Origin: Cristatella mucedo
Taxonomy: Eukaryota > Bryozoa > Phylactolaemata > Cristatellidae
Assembly (NCBI GenBank): GCA_009760855.2
Contig: WPIO01000052.1
Span: 1,642,501-1,706,500, forward strand
DNA length: 64,000 nucleotides
Direction: 5' to 3'
Shown here piece by piece: positions 1-16,562 of this stretch (position 1 is its first letter; each line of letters opens with the position of its first letter). The notes beneath the pieces are model-generated. The model did not search any database. It had not been told where the DNA came from and worked only from the letters and a program-made list of their open reading frames with translations. Both the position numbers and the translations under genes were made by a program.

Positions 1-1223
1 GATCAATCGGCCCGCAATCTCGACTGCCGATTGGCCACAGGATTCACCAGCACAGAGTAGGCAGACCGTCCGTCGTGACGTTCCACCTTTAGAATGACTG
101 TTTTCAATCACATGATTACATAACTTTGAGCCATTCCTTGTCATCCAAGCAAGTTATGCAAGGTGGTGTGTACAGGAGTTTCGAGGCCAACTGTTGCATG
201 CCATAAATGCCATCTACCCGAGCTCCTAGTAACACCAACTAGGTATGTGTCACTTTGAATACCCTGTTCACAATTCACTTCATAGTTACTGGAATTCATT
301 GCCAGGCATAAAAATAAAGCCAAAAAAACTTACTGGGCACTGCTGCTATCCCTTGACCAAAATTTTGCTTATTACATGGAATGAACTCCGGCTAACATTC
401 TAACTGCATTAGCTACCAGCCACTACCGATTCTGCCTCATAGTCCACCCACTTGTGTTTTTTTCAGCTATGCGATGTGATCAGGTCGATAAAGTCCCGTC
501 TCTTTTAAAACAGTAGATACCAAGACCTACACTTTTGCCAAGCATTCAGTGATTGCTTCGACAGCTTGTCAGCATGGCTACAACTCGATTGACCTTGTGA
601 TTATGCACTGGCACACTAATGCAGCTACTGGGTATTGAACCGAGCATGGTGGACTAGCCAGCACCTTGCGACTGACACAGAGCTGCCAAGCATTCTTGCT
701 TCTGCTGCTGTTGCTGCCGAAATGCAGCTGCAATTGCTCTGCATGTGTCAGTTGTTGCAGCAGCACTGCAACTCTATCTGACTGCCAAAGACTCATCCGA
801 CTCATAGGCAGATGATGCACTGCCCATGCTCTTTCCCACCTACCTACCACCACCGGCACTGTCAACTTAGGCCTTCTGAAATCCGGTCGGCCCCTGGTGT
901 GGACTAACCACCGATCGTTCGAGCATGCAGCTTGACAGCAGCCGGCTTAAAGAAAATAAGTGGGCAGAGCGTGGATCAGGAAGGGCTCAGCACACTAACA
1001 GACCATTTGCTGTACCGCTCGCCTCCACTGCATGACAAAGCGACTGAATGCTGTTGCCGACCAACGTGTAAGTTTGCTCTCGGCTTTGCTATTGCCTAAG
1101 TCAGACTGCAGACAGCAGCCATCTTCTCATAGGACGTGTTCTGGTCTGGCTGCAAAGGCTGGAAAAAGCCCATGCTGACCACAACAGGCCTGAGTGCTCA
1201 GCCCGGCCAAGAAGCAGCAGTCA
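1..1223. other. No gene seen
   Basis: Ordinary-composition DNA; frames are short and do not resemble proteins. No repeat family of this window recognised. Confidence 0.5.
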
Positions 1224-1349
<126 letters not shown>

Positions 1350-1628
1350 AGATTTACTAAAAAATGTCGACTTGCATATATACATTAGCCGGCTGTGTCC
1401 TGCCCCACCGGTCACAGGTGCTACTCTAGCCTCCCAGTTCAGGAACAGGGACCACACGGCTTCGGAGCCGTTTAATGGAGTCTGAGACTCAAAAGCTGCT
1501 TTAATGTTTCTAGCTCCAAATTCGGGATGCCGAGGTCGGCCAGGCAAGCTTCATTGTTTGGCCACCAGCTGCCAAGAGCCCCGACCACGAAGGGCCTCAC
1601 CACTGCCGACCGGTACCCAGCAGTCACA

Positions 1629-1706
1629 AATATATATATATATATATATATATATGCATACACACACATATATACATATATATATGTGTGTGTGTATGTA
1701 TGTATG

Positions 1707-1760
<54 letters not shown>
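1629..1760. repeat. Compound (AT)n/(GT)n/(GTAT)n microsatellite
   Basis: AT runs at both ends with GT and GTAT blocks between. A trace of the shared LINE/SINE tail (AGAGAACTTAACCTC) follows at 1781. Confidence 0.95.
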
Positions 1761-1762
<2 letters not shown>

Positions 1763-1813
1763 GTTTGCATAACACTATAAGAGAACTTAACCTCTACACA
1801 AGTCGTTTAAGGT

Positions 1814-1910
1814 CCGTGATAACTCATGAGCTAGGGTGTTCGTTCTTCACGACCGAGGTCATGGGTTCGAATCCTACAGTGGGCAAACCTTCATTGCAAC
1901 TGCAACTTGG
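1814..1910 (+). mobile_element. SINE-B 5' part
   Basis: A-box-like GAGCTAGGGTGTTCG, TTCACGACCGAGGTCATGGGTTC and B box GGGTTCGAATCCTAC in plus orientation. The downstream body is unlike other SINE-B copies, so it is chimeric or decayed. Confidence 0.6.
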
Positions 1911-2670
1911 TTGCTTAAGGAGAGAGCTATTTACCCCTGGGCCAAACCAGGGCGGAAAGTTCTCATCTCCGTCTACCTTGTGGACAAAACCAGCGAAAGT
2001 CAAACGATAACACAAAGGTCTTTTAGAATGCCCAGCACGATGGCGCTTTTGTTGATACAATGACATAGAGAGCTATGGTCCACATAAGCTCAAATAAGTG
2101 GCATTGATGCTGTACACATTGAGACTGGCAACTAACGGCAAGCAGTTGGGTGCAATTTATCTCATCGTCTGCTTCAACCTGGATCATCGTGAGGACTAGC
2201 CTATCAGCGAGAGACGCATAGCCATGTCTAATGTCAGAATGCACGAGCGATCTTGCCTGATGGCTAAATTGGCCGAATGACCGGGATCACATCTGAGGAT
2301 GTATGACATGTATATCAGTTACAGCCTGACGACTCAGTATGATGTCGTGTTACCAAGCCACGGAGAAGATCAATCGAGCGCCAATGATTGCTCAATCTGT
2401 CTGCAGCACTGCTGGTACGGCTAAGTGCCCCTCGGCCTAACTTATTGCTCCGCTGGTCATCTATGAATAGGCAGCTGTTACTGCCCTCATGTAACAGCAA
2501 ATGTGGCATTGTTGACAGCTAGCTTGAAGTCCGCAGCACTGCCATAGCACTATACTTTACTGATAATAATGACTGTATAGCATTCAAAGAGAAAAAAATC
2601 TGACTGTGCACTTTGCATATGACCTTGTGTGGTAATCCTTACATTCTACTGCAAACCATCCACATAAATA
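1911..2670. other. No gene seen
   Basis: Unique-looking DNA between SINE copies; nothing recognised. Confidence 0.5.
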
Positions 2671-2800
2671 TAATTCATTTTTTGAGCACCTTAAAAGAGC
2701 TTAATCTATAATCAGGCGCAGCACATATGCCACGGGGCTCGAGCCCACGACCTCGTCAAGACCTTAGATGGGGCGAGCACCATAACCACTAGCCCGAGCA
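2671..2800 (-). mobile_element. SINE-A copy, diverged
   Basis: Minus strand: CTAGTGGTTATGGTGCTCGCC, CGTGGGCTCGAGCCC and a diverged shared tail ending AAAAAATGAATTA. Confidence 0.75.
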
Positions 2801-3467
2801 TGTAAAACATGCGATGAACGTACTCGGCATGCCGCCTGTAAATGGTGCTGACAGTTCTATTAGGAAGCCACGGTCCCTTTATGAACTTGGCACAACTGTC
2901 GTCAAATGCTCGTCATTTCCCTCCCCACGGGAAGTGCCGTAGGAGTATGCTGCCGGAGAACTCTGCTGCGACTCCTACTGCACCTCCCTTGCACCGACTG
3001 CACTGACCGAAGGGATACTGGTCAAGGTTAATTCACAATCGCTGTCAGTCACGGCATGGTCACGAGGCCACACGGACGCTTCGTGTGCCTGAGCGAAGCC
3101 TTTCGGCCAAATAAGCTGCTCAAATCAAGGCAGCATGTCCGCGACACAAGTCAGGCCACTGCAAGCTGACAGGAGCAACACCAGAAGCAGCTACTGGCAC
3201 TTATGTGCCTTTTCCACACGAAGCTAGTTGCGAGTTCGCATGACCGAATATTTTGCTTCAACCCGAGCAGGCTAGGTAGAAGGCTCTGATAAAGTCCTTC
3301 AGATAGCCACCAGGAAAGAGAGACAGGCATGTGGAAATTGAGCGATCTCGTGAGTGAGCAAGCCGCTTAGTGACTGAGTGAGAGGTAATTGAGGGTAGAA
3401 ACGAGAATGGGTAGAAGAAATATGTATTGCTCTCCTATTCTATTAGAACACTAAATTAACCCTTCCT
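2801..3467. other. No gene seen
   Basis: Unique-looking DNA between two SINE-A copies; nothing recognised. Confidence 0.5.
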
Positions 3468-3624
3468 ATAATAATAATAATAATAATAATTCATTTGTAT
3501 AGCGCCCCAAGGGAACTTAATCTCTATTCAGGTGCTTCACATATGCCTCAGGGCTCCAGCCCACGACCTCAGCCAGGCCTTGGTCGGGGCGAGCACCTTA
3601 ACCACTGGACCAAACCAGCTCGGC
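3468..3624 (-). mobile_element. SINE-A copy, full length
   Basis: Read on the minus strand: A-box region TGGTCCAGTGGTTAAGGTG, B-box-like region with CGTGGGCTGGAGCCC, then a tail GATTAAGTTCCC…GGGCGCTATACAAATG and an ATT repeat. The A box resembles a tRNA-Glu-type promoter. The tail matches the LINE-A terminal hairpin. About 150 bases, typical for a SINE. Confidence 0.85.
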
Positions 3625-3833
3625 ATCCTCGGCATCCTACTTCCTCTCGATCGCTTCTTTGCCACAGATACTTCTGCAGTGCAGGTCCCAGATTAGAGAA
3701 CTCAGTTGTCTCTATTTTAAATCAGCGTGATTTTTTTCCTCCTCAGCCAGGGGTGACACTTCCAGTCGAATCGTCCTGGTCTGCTTCTGTCATAGTAATT
3801 ACTTTCATAATTTTTCCTGAAACTTTGGCTATG

Positions 3834-3847
3834 CCTCTCTCTCTCTC

Positions 3848-3918
<71 letters not shown>
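3834..3918. repeat. (CT)n microsatellite
   Basis: Nearly uninterrupted CT run after a short CACC interruption. Confidence 0.97.
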
Positions 3919-4540
3919 GTGTCTCCCTATCAATCTATCTATCTTTCAATATTTTTTTCGTAACGTGTGTAGCTGACCAAGAACTTGACATCAAAAACGG
4001 ATCTGACATGAAAGTGGGTTATTAAAAAGGCTGTAATAAAACAACACCCGCGTGGCTCACGTTTTCTGGGGTTTCTAGTGACATGATAGCACGATATTCT
4101 GCTCTTCGATTGTTGCTACCTTTTTGAATTAACCACAGAAAGCTGTCGGCTCTTGTAGCTTCACAATCCCACACCATACCGCTGCCCAGATATGGTAAGT
4201 ACAGTATTTATTATGGTTAGCATTCAGAAAGCCAAGCTTTGTGCACTGCTTCCACGGCTGTAGCCGGTACCAACCTCCTCGGTTGACCGTCTGCCTACTA
4301 CCAATGGGTAGCACACTGTCCTCCTACCACCCCTTTAAAGTTGAAATGAAAAGATTTGATCTAACTGCCTCATTGATACAGTGTCAGAAGAGCTTAACAG
4401 CTTCACTCGCGCTTGCAACTACACTAAGAAGTTGCCAGTTGCCAGAAGTCGCAGTTCTCGAGGCTACGACCTGGCCGTATAAGAAGTCACAGCACATGGA
4501 CACCGAGCTAAGCAGCCTTTATTATTTCCACCCCATCTAG
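3919..4540. other. No gene seen
   Basis: Unique-looking DNA before the SINE-B copy. A 99-codon frame at 4241-4540 shows no recognisable domain. Confidence 0.5.
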
Positions 4541-4725
4541 CTGTGATGGCACACTAGGTAAGGTGGTTGCTTTCACGACCTCGGTCCCGAGGTCGTGGGT
4601 TCGATTCCTGCGGTTGGCGATCCTTTGTCACCACTGCAAGCGGTAGTGATAGCCGTAAAGACTCTTCTGTCGCTATACAAAAAGAGGCTGTTTAATCAGC
4701 TAGGATTTATTATTTATTTATTTAC
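4541..4725 (+). mobile_element. SINE-B copy, full length, palindromic subtype
   Basis: A-box-like CACTAGGTAAGGTGGTTGC, then the palindrome CACGACCTCGG…CCGAGGTCGTG running into the B box GGGTTCGATTCC. A body containing GCGATCCTTTGTC, AAGCGGTAGTGATAGCCG and GTCGCTATACAAAAAGAG follows, and the tail AGGCTGTTTAATCAGCTAGG with an A/T repeat ends it. Derived from a tRNA and transcribable by RNA polymerase III in principle. Confidence 0.85.
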
Positions 4726-6840
<2,115 letters not shown>

Positions 6841-7018
6841 CAGCTGGAACTATTAGCTGCTTTTGCTGCCTCGTTTGTATAGCGACATGTAGCAGAGCCT
6901 TAACGGCTATCACCACCGCTTGCAATTGGCAACAAACGATCGCCCACTGCAGGATTCGAACATACGACCTCGGTGGTGAAGAGCAAGCGCCTTACCTCCT
7001 CGGCTATCACGGCCCATG
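6841..7018 (-). mobile_element. SINE-B copy, full length
   Basis: Minus strand: GAGGTAAGGCGCTTGCTCTTCACC, B-box ATGTTCGAATCCTG, body with GATAGCCGTTAAGGC and GTCGCTATACAAACGAGGC, tail with AGCAGCTAATAG. Lacks the long palindrome. Confidence 0.75.
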
Positions 7019-8119
7019 CCAGCCAACGAGCAGAAGAGGACTGACTTCTCTTAACGACCTCCGTGCTTCGGGCGGCCTAGTAAAGCTCGGAAAGGCATGC
7101 TGAATGCTTCCCCACGTAGCCATCGATAAAAATGGGAGGTTCTGTGCGAAGACCTGCTGTTGGTGGAGTGAAGTGGGTGTGTCGCTCAACAACCTGTGAG
7201 CATAGTGGATACCTGGGACACATTGGATAGACGCTGGTGCTAACAAATAATGGCTCTCAAATGCACCGTTCGGTCACGAAAGTAGAACGTTTTGAGAGTA
7301 GCCACCATCTAATTCCACAACCTAGTCGATATATCCTTTCGTTCCGTTCGTATACTTCCGAAATTGTCATATTGCCATTCTTAATGACGAGGTTCCCCTG
7401 GAGCCACAGTTTCTGCAGCAAGTGACTACTTGCCTCTTGGTGTGTCGACAGTCGTCGCGGTAATAAAAGCAGCTCTGCTATCGCCTCACGTCTTCCTTCT
7501 GCTCCAAGTTGTTCTCTCGTCTTGCTGCCTTCGTCTCTTTTCAGTCTCCGGACGTTTACTCTCGTTCTTCCTGCGACCTTACCTCACATCATAACTGCTT
7601 ACCTACTTGTTGTGATTGACGGGCTGGTTTGGCCCAGTGGTTGAGGTGCTCGCCCCGACTACGGCCAGCTCTTCGGTGTGAGAGGCAATGCAGCTGTAAA
7701 TAGGTAGAACAGACAGCTACAGCAGCCAATCGGCCACGCCCATCCCCCAAGTGAGGAGTCACGCTGCCACTTGCAAGCGCGAGTGCCTTCTGTGTGTAGT
7801 TGCTTCCTGCGGCACATGCCGAGTGCTGCATATACCGTGTGCCAGTCCAGGCAGCATGCGGGCGAACGCTCTTGCGACCGCCGGCAACTCGAGCTGACCG
7901 TACAAGATCTGCCTCAGCTCGACAGACGTCCCCGGCATGTCCTAGCAGTGGCAGGGTGCTGGGCAGTGTAGCCTGTCAAGTGCACCGTACTCCTGCTCTT
8001 TGTCACCGCTAGCCCGGCGACGAGCACGTACGAGCAGAATCCAAGCCAAAGCGGTCATCGCCGTGTGGAGGACCTAGGAGCTACCTGCCTCTGCATTGCT
8101 GTAAAATTTTAGGTCAATG
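7019..8119. other. No gene seen apart from a SINE-A half
   Basis: Unique-looking DNA; only the SINE-A fragment at 7621-7672 is recognised. Confidence 0.5.
7621..7672 (+). mobile_element. SINE-A 5' half only
   Basis: GCTGGTTTGGCCCAGTGG and GAGGTGCTCGCCCCGACTA match the A-box half of SINE-A in plus orientation. The B-box half and tail are absent. Confidence 0.65.
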
Positions 8120-8265
8120 CTGATTCAGCAGCCTCATTTATGCAGCAGCAGAAGGACCTTGACGGCTATCACCGACGCCTGTAGTGGACAATAGAGGATT
8201 GCCCACTGCAAAAGTCGAACCCACGCCCAAGGGTTGAGAAGAGTGAGCCCATTACCCTTGACCCT
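8120..8265 (-). mobile_element. SINE-B copy, diverged
   Basis: Minus strand: GGGTAATGGGCTCACTCTTC, B-box-like GGGTTCGACTTTTG, body with GATAGCCGTCAAGG, tail AATGAGGCTGCTGAATCAGC. Confidence 0.7.
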
Positions 8266-9642
8266 TACGAACCCCTTCTCCACTCGCCGTGCAGCAGCTC
8301 ACTAGCTCGGCCGGCATGCTTGAATGTTTTTTCGCTGTCGTAGCCATTGCCACTGCTTGGCGACGCCTTAAGGGCCCCCGAGGCACTCTTTGTCTGTCTG
8401 TTTGGCACCTCCTCGATGACTTTCTCGGCGCCATTTCTTAAATGCTGGCGTCAGGCTGCACGGGCACTTGCCAGCCGTGGCTGAGAATCAATACGGCTCT
8501 TGTGGCGACGGAGCTGGGTCTGCTGAGCGAGGCCAGCGAATGCTCCGTTGTTCAGCCTCTGCAGCCTCAAACCTGAATCTATCGCACGCTTTTCGCTCAC
8601 GCCAACCACCAAAGACCGGCGATGCAGCCGTCGCCGGGGGGGGGGGAGGGCGTGGGATGGGAGGGGGTACCGTTGCACCTACTTTGGCTAGTGCTGGCCA
8701 CCGAGTGGTTGCAATTTTTGGGCTCGGCCCTTCTAAGAATTGTCCCACAATGGCCGTCGGCATCGATTGGCATCGCTAGCCTTCTCACTCGGACGTCGGA
8801 TCGGACGTCGATTGGGCCAGAAACGCCCTACGACTGTGATGTCGTATTAGTGCGGGCAGTCGAGTGCTGCCACTCAGCATGGCCGCCTCAGCTGATCTGA
8901 CGCGGAGCACTCTGCTGCAGAGTACCTCCCTGCGCCGCCGCAGCACTGGTGACCGGCAGACCGCGGCAACGCCCATGCCGACCGAAGAGAGCCGGCGGCA
9001 AGGAAGCTCCCGCTTGTTGACGCTCGCACCCGAACCTGGGTGTACTCTAGACCGTCTGACCGCAGCGTCGTGCGGTTACGGTTCGCCGTACTCCGGCCGG
9101 CCAGACCGCGAGGCTACACCCGACGCTCCACGGGAAACCAATAGCGTCGGGGCTGACCGCAGCAGGTGCTCTCCTTCATTCGCCGACTGCCAGTCTGGCC
9201 GGACTAACCACCTGCGGGCCCTCCTCCACCCCACCGGGCTTTACAGTTCCCGAGCCGGCAGCCCTAGGCCTGGCCCGAGACAACGGGCACAGCTCTGCCA
9301 CCAGAACTCTTGACAGTGCAATGCGCTGGACATTCGAGGCGCTGACCAGCGACCGTGCGACGCCTGGCGGCAATGATGGAAGGCGAACGCTAGCCGCTTG
9401 CAGAGGATTGTGGGTAGCGAGCACCTGTGATTATAGACATAGCATGCAACTGTTGGGTTCCAATACTTCTCTCAGTGCTTTTTCCGACGCCCATGTTCGA
9501 AAAGCCTTGCTCCAATCGAGGAGGCCAAGGCCACAGCTATGGCTCCATCATACATAGCTGACCGGCTGCATCAGTTCAGCTTCCTCGCGGCCTCTACCTG
9601 CAAATCCTCCGGCCTGAGAATTAAGGCTCTTACAGCTGATAA
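8266..9642. other. No gene seen; moderately GC-rich
   Basis: Contains a G run at 8636-8646. The 149-codon frame at 8864-9313 is compositionally plain and unrecognised. Confidence 0.5.
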
Positions 9643-9790
9643 ATAACTCTGCAACTGGACTTGTCTGTTTCGATCGTCACAGCTGCCATGTTACACAACT
9701 ACTCAGAGGCCTTCGCTGGCTTCCCGTCAAACAGCGTATTGACTTCAACTTTTTGCAATGCACTTTTTGATCCCTTCCTTCGCATCCAAA
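9643..9790 (+). mobile_element. LINE-A internal fragment, diverged
   Basis: Matches the LINE-A stretch equivalent to [17 protein letters not shown]…DFKVL, with the recognisable run CGTATTGACTTCAA, but shows many substitutions. Both ends are lost. Confidence 0.65.
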
Positions 9791-11014
9791 TTATACGACG
9801 ATCCGCCCGGAAACTAGCTGAATAGATAATCATCCGTTCATTACCTGCTTCTTGCATGGAAAATCAAGCAACCCTTTCTGTGCCGAATCTTACGCAGTGT
9901 GCTGAATTTTTGGAATGCTACAACAACATAAACGTCTTTCCCTTCTCATTGGTTGTCTCACTACAAAGCCTTCACAATCTCATCAGTTGCCTCGCTACAG
10001 ATCATTTTTGTAAGTGCCGAGCGCGATCGAAGCGCCATCTGCCGGTGATCGAGAGCAGAAAAATGTGTTGCATGCACTGCTTACAAAAACTTGATGTTGT
10101 TAATGCCGGAGCTCACTCCCCGAAAACAAACCGAGTTTCTACGAGGTGCTACAGTGAATTTCGAATTTTTTTTTTAATATTTCGAAATAATTAATCTATA
10201 GAGGACGAGATCTCCCATCGGACGGTGCAATAAACTGGGCAGTGGAGTGCAGAAATTTGTTAGGGGCCCCTTGTGCAACTTCTATTCCGTCGTTTCCATG
10301 GCGAGCTCATTCGAAGCAGGCGCATGCGTGCAAGCCTGCATGGGGACAAAGAGACTTGATTAGAGTGTTTGTTTTTGCAACGTCAGAAAACGAGGGCTCT
10401 AAGCCACGAGCCTACAAACTGGGCGCCCTGCTCTTAAGTGGGCGAAATAGAGGGGTGGCAACCATTTGTAAGGGGTAAGCAATGGCATAATCACAGCGAG
10501 ACCGGGCATACGGTTATGGCACCATTATATTATTGGCATTATTCATTGGTAAGGAGCATGTGGCTTGGCAATATCGGGATTCACTAGTTTATACAGGCAG
10601 GGTAGCTTCAGGAACGTTCCAACGGCAGGGCAGCATGGGAAAACATACGCATGGGCCGACCGGCTATACGGGCTGGGACCAACGTCGACGTCATACGCTT
10701 TGAATCAGAGGAGAAATCAAAGCAAGCATGTGCCGAAGAACCGCAGCTGATCGTGATACTCCTGGGACTGACGTAAATGTGTGCTTCCGGTAGTTCGCAG
10801 CATCGGCTCCTTAAGATTTGCAAGATGAAGGCTTGACTCCCTTGGTCGCCATTGTGTGTACCACTGTGCTAAACTTCAGAAATAGACGTAAGCCAGATTT
10901 TAGATTTAATTCAATTGTTTTGAAAACTTGGTTAGAGTGGTTTGAAACTTGCCAAATCTAAAAATTGATGGTGCATCGAAAGCAATGTAATAATGAGAAA
11001 GCGAGTAGTAATAA
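9791..11014. other. No gene seen
   Basis: Unique-looking DNA; nothing recognised. Confidence 0.5.
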
Positions 11015-11075
11015 TAAATGGTTTGTATAGTGCCCTAAGAATGCCAAGTATCTATCTTATTAACGCCTTTTACAA
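11015..11075 (-). mobile_element. SINE-A/LINE-A type tail, weak
   Basis: AATAATAAATGGTTTGTATAG and GTGCCCTAAGAA resemble the reverse complement of the shared tail, but the second half is diverged. Confidence 0.35.
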
Positions 11076-11203
11076 CTCAACGAAAGAGAAGCAATAACCG
11101 AGGGATAATGACATTTAAGGTACCGTGCTCAGACTACCGCGGAAAACTATTGAAGAATTACTCTTAGGCTAGTCGGGAATAGCACACGAGAAGATACTCG
11201 GGG

Positions 11204-11250
11204 CCAGTGGCAGAGCCACGAATTTTAGGTGGGGGTCAAGCCGTGCAGAC
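11204..11250 (+). mobile_element. Possible hAT-like terminal fragment
   Basis: CAGTGGCAGAGCCACGAATT followed by a GGTGGGGGTCAAG stretch. Same start as the reverse strand at 33594. Confidence 0.3.
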
Positions 11251-11397
11251 TGTGATGAAAAGGCTGTGGAAATCGCAGTATTATTTTTGACTTGCGACAA
11301 ATTCGCACAAATTGAAGTATGTGACGATCTTACCGGTCGTCCCCATTTTGGCCACTTCTCTTTTAACAGGATAATCACAAAATCATGATACGACATT

Positions 11398-11450
11398 TGC
11401 TTAGCACCCTCAGAGAACTCAATCTCTTTCTACGGACTTTACATGCGCTT
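11398..11450 (-). mobile_element. LINE-A terminal hairpin, fragment
   Basis: Contains AGCACCCTCAGAGAACTCAA and TCTCTTTCTA on the plus strand, the reverse complement of the LINE-A terminal hairpin; the A/T-rich tail side is missing. A SINE-B copy with AAT repeats follows at 11488. Confidence 0.65.
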
Positions 11451-11487
11451 TAATAATAATAATAACAATACTACTAATAATAATAAT

Positions 11488-11648
11488 AGCTTATATAACA
11501 GCCTCTTTTTGTATAGCGACAGAAGAGCCTTTACGGCTATCACCACCGCTTGTAGTGGCGATAAAGGATCGTCCACCACAGGATTCGAACCCACGACCTC
11601 GGGGCCGAGGTCGTGAAAAGCAACCGCCTTACCTAGTGAGCCGTTACA
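11488..11648 (-). mobile_element. SINE-B copy, full length, palindromic subtype
   Basis: Minus strand: CACTAGGTAAGGCGGTTGC, palindrome CACGACCTCGG…CCGAGGTCGTG, B box GGGTTCGAATCCTG, SINE-B body and tail. Close to the copy at 4.5 kb, including the lengthened palindrome. Confidence 0.85.
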
Positions 11649-11728
11649 CACATTTAAGCGAACCGTGTCAATATGCTTATCACATATCATATCATATATC
11701 TCATGGACATGTTGTTATCCACTTATAA

Positions 11729-11766
<38 letters not shown>
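11729..11766. repeat. (AT)n microsatellite
   Basis: Short AT run with one AC interruption. Confidence 0.95.
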
Positions 11767-11768
<2 letters not shown>

Positions 11769-13093
11769 GCCAAATAAGGACTTCAATTTTTTTCCTAAAG
11801 AGCCATCGCTCGCAGGCGATCTAAGCTATATACGAAATTTTCACAGGCGCCACAAATGATTCCGACAAAGTCGGAAGTATAGCAGAAATTAAGGTAAGAA
11901 AGAGGCTAACCCTGACCTGGCCGGGGCGACCATTCGTTGGATGGTCGAAGCAGTCCATCCAAGCTTCCGGCACAGCTCTCTGAGGCCAGTCCACGGAGAA
12001 TGTAAGTATCCGCGAGCCCCTTCGATAAACGACCCACCGCAGAGGGTGTGCGATGCAATGCACAAGACTCGACGGTGTAGTTAAGCCAGCAGCAATTGAG
12101 AACAGCAAACGGACGAGTGCAAGAAGAAATCGTTCGGTTTTGCACACACCAACCAGCCTCGTTCGCATCTTTAGCCCAGGAAGAACGACGGGGCACGTTG
12201 GCTGCGGCACAGCTACCACAACCGTGCTGGCGTGTCCCCTGCTTCCACAGCCACGCCCCCTACTTTATGCAACATCATGACTACATGCACGAGTCGTCTC
12301 TGTCTGTCAAGATTCTGTTTGATAGTGAGACGGTGCTCAGCTAGCTCAGGAAGCTCTAGTATTAAACCGGATTAGCCACGTGCTTTGAGAGGAGAAAGGG
12401 GGGTGCACTCAGCTGCCTTCAAAGCAGCCGAGCTTCAGGGAAAACGCCATCTGCCTAGCCAGTCGGCTGCGATCGCTGGACAGCAGTCACGTGTGAGCAA
12501 AGGTTTGTAAGACAACAGCAGTCACGTGCGAACCAAGGTTTGTAAGACCAACTCGCCCAGTGCGGCCGTGGGAAGCCAGAAGGGAGGACGAGGCAGCCGC
12601 AGAGGCATTCTCGTGACTATCCTATGATCAGATGTATCATTGTTATCTCACAGCTCGTCGTGCTCACGTGGAACGGACATGCCAACTGAGCCTGGTGTCG
12701 CTGTCATTCAGTGCTAGCGAATTATTTTCCTACTGGCGTCTACGGCTTCCTCTTCTGATTACTCCATCCGTGCCTACTTCCTGGCAAGCTGCAGTTGCCT
12801 TTATATATCGACGTCTCCGTGTGGGTCGATTTTCTAGCGTTCATTTTGGCATCGTCCACTGCTGGTCCGCCTGATCGCGTGCTTCTCTTTTCGTTGTCTC
12901 TGACGTTTTCCCGAATGAGTGCCTTTTCTCCCCCCCCCCCTTCTTCTCCACTTCACCAGCCTGGCCAGAACTGTTTACTAAGCAACCACTAGCCAGCTGC
13001 CCTCCTTGGACCGCGGCCGCCGCCGCCACCGCTGCGGGGCTAAACAAACCGGACCTTGCGGCAGAGCTGCTAATTTTCTCCGCTGCCGCCCCT
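11767..13093. other. No gene seen apart from the 35-bp duplication
   Basis: Frames on both strands around 11821-12280 overlap one another and show no domain. Confidence 0.5.
12481..12550. repeat. 35-bp tandem duplication with E-boxes
   Basis: Two copies, at 12481 and 12516, each starting CAGCAGTCACGTG and ending AGGTTTGTAAGAC. Each carries a CACGTG E-box. Confidence 0.85.
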
Positions 13094-13134
13094 CACCCCC
13101 CCCCCCGCCCCCCCCCCCCCCCCCCCCCCCCCCC
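13094..13134. repeat. Poly-C tract
   Basis: About 40 C with one G. Runs of this kind are prone to assembly error. Confidence 0.95.
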
Positions 13135-15556
<2,422 letters not shown>

Positions 15557-15597
15557 CAGTTGCAGAGCCAGGGGGCATGGGGCATTTGCCCCCTCGC
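15557..15597 (+). mobile_element. Possible hAT-like terminal fragment
   Basis: GCAGTTGCAGAGCCAGGGGG with a GGGGCATTTGCCCCC stem, resembling the other two candidate ends. Confidence 0.3.
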
Positions 15598-15670
15598 ACC
15601 CACACACGCACACACGCGCGCGCGCGCACGCACACACACACACGCACGCACACGCAGACGCACACACACA
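15596..15670. repeat. (CA)n/(CG)n microsatellite
   Basis: CA units interspersed with CG units. Confidence 0.95.
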
Positions 15671-16445
15671 ATGGGACAATGAGCTGGGCCCGCCCAATAT
15701 TAATTCCTACGTCGGCTACGAAAAAAGGCACGCTTTAATTCCACTCCACGAGCAACCACTGAGTTCGGGTTGAAGAGAGATTATGATTTTACGCTACAAG
15801 TGTTCATCAATTGCAGGTTCGATCCCGCTTACTTGAAAATTGTACGGCTCTCGGCCCATACATACAAAATCTGCTGCCTTTGCCCGCCTAGTTCCTAAAA
15901 GCCTGGCTCCGCAGCGCGCGGCCTTGACCGATAGTTGTCGGCGGCATCGGCATGTGCTAGCACACAGTCATGCGCCTGTAGCCTCAGAGCAGCGCTAATG
16001 CAGAAGCCGCTGCGGTGCGCTTGTAGCATTGTGACTACCTCAATACTAAGAGCGGAGCTCCGGCCGAATGTGGCGATACCAGCTCAGGCAGCACCGGAAG
16101 TGGTCCTACTCTCTTGATGAACGCGCCGTGTTCTTTTTTTGCCTCGAATGCGAGCGAGTCGAGCTCGCGCTCTACCGCGTAGCACAGGTCTGGCCACTGG
16201 CTCTGTCTTATTAGTCCGAAATTCCCGGCATTCCTTGTTCCGGCTGACCGACGTCCGTCCGAGTTCGCGAAGCCAGCTGCTCGTCCGGCTTATTTCCTGC
16301 GTCAACTCACTCGCCAGCAGACAGCGTCTACTGCGGCGGCACCGTCCTGCTCGCGGGTCCGCCCGCGTCTCTCGGCGCCAGCCTCGCGGCCTTCGTAGCG
16401 CTGCTGCCGTCAGGTATCATGAGCACTATCTGAGCAGAGCAGAGA
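15671..16445. other. No gene seen
   Basis: Contains an isolated B-box-like GGTTCGATCCCGC at 15819 without a matching A box. Confidence 0.45.
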
Positions 16446-16562
16446 GCTGCTGCTGTCGCTGCTGCTGCTGCCGCCGCTGCCGCTGCTGCCGCCGCTGCTG
16501 CCGCTGCTGCCGCTACTGCTGCCGCTGCTGCCGCTGCTGCTTCTGCAGCTGCTGCTGCTCGA
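16446..16562. repeat. (CTG/CCG)n trinucleotide repeat
   Basis: Mixed CTG, CCG and GCT units. Open frames on both strands (poly-Cys/Arg on plus, poly-Ala on minus) arise from the repeat and are not supported as genes. Confidence 0.9.

Noticed and set aside
4574-4625. tRNA gene
   Set aside because: A and B boxes belong to a dispersed SINE family with a common body and tail; no complete cloverleaf. The same applies at 1814, 11488, 24679 and the other SINE copies.
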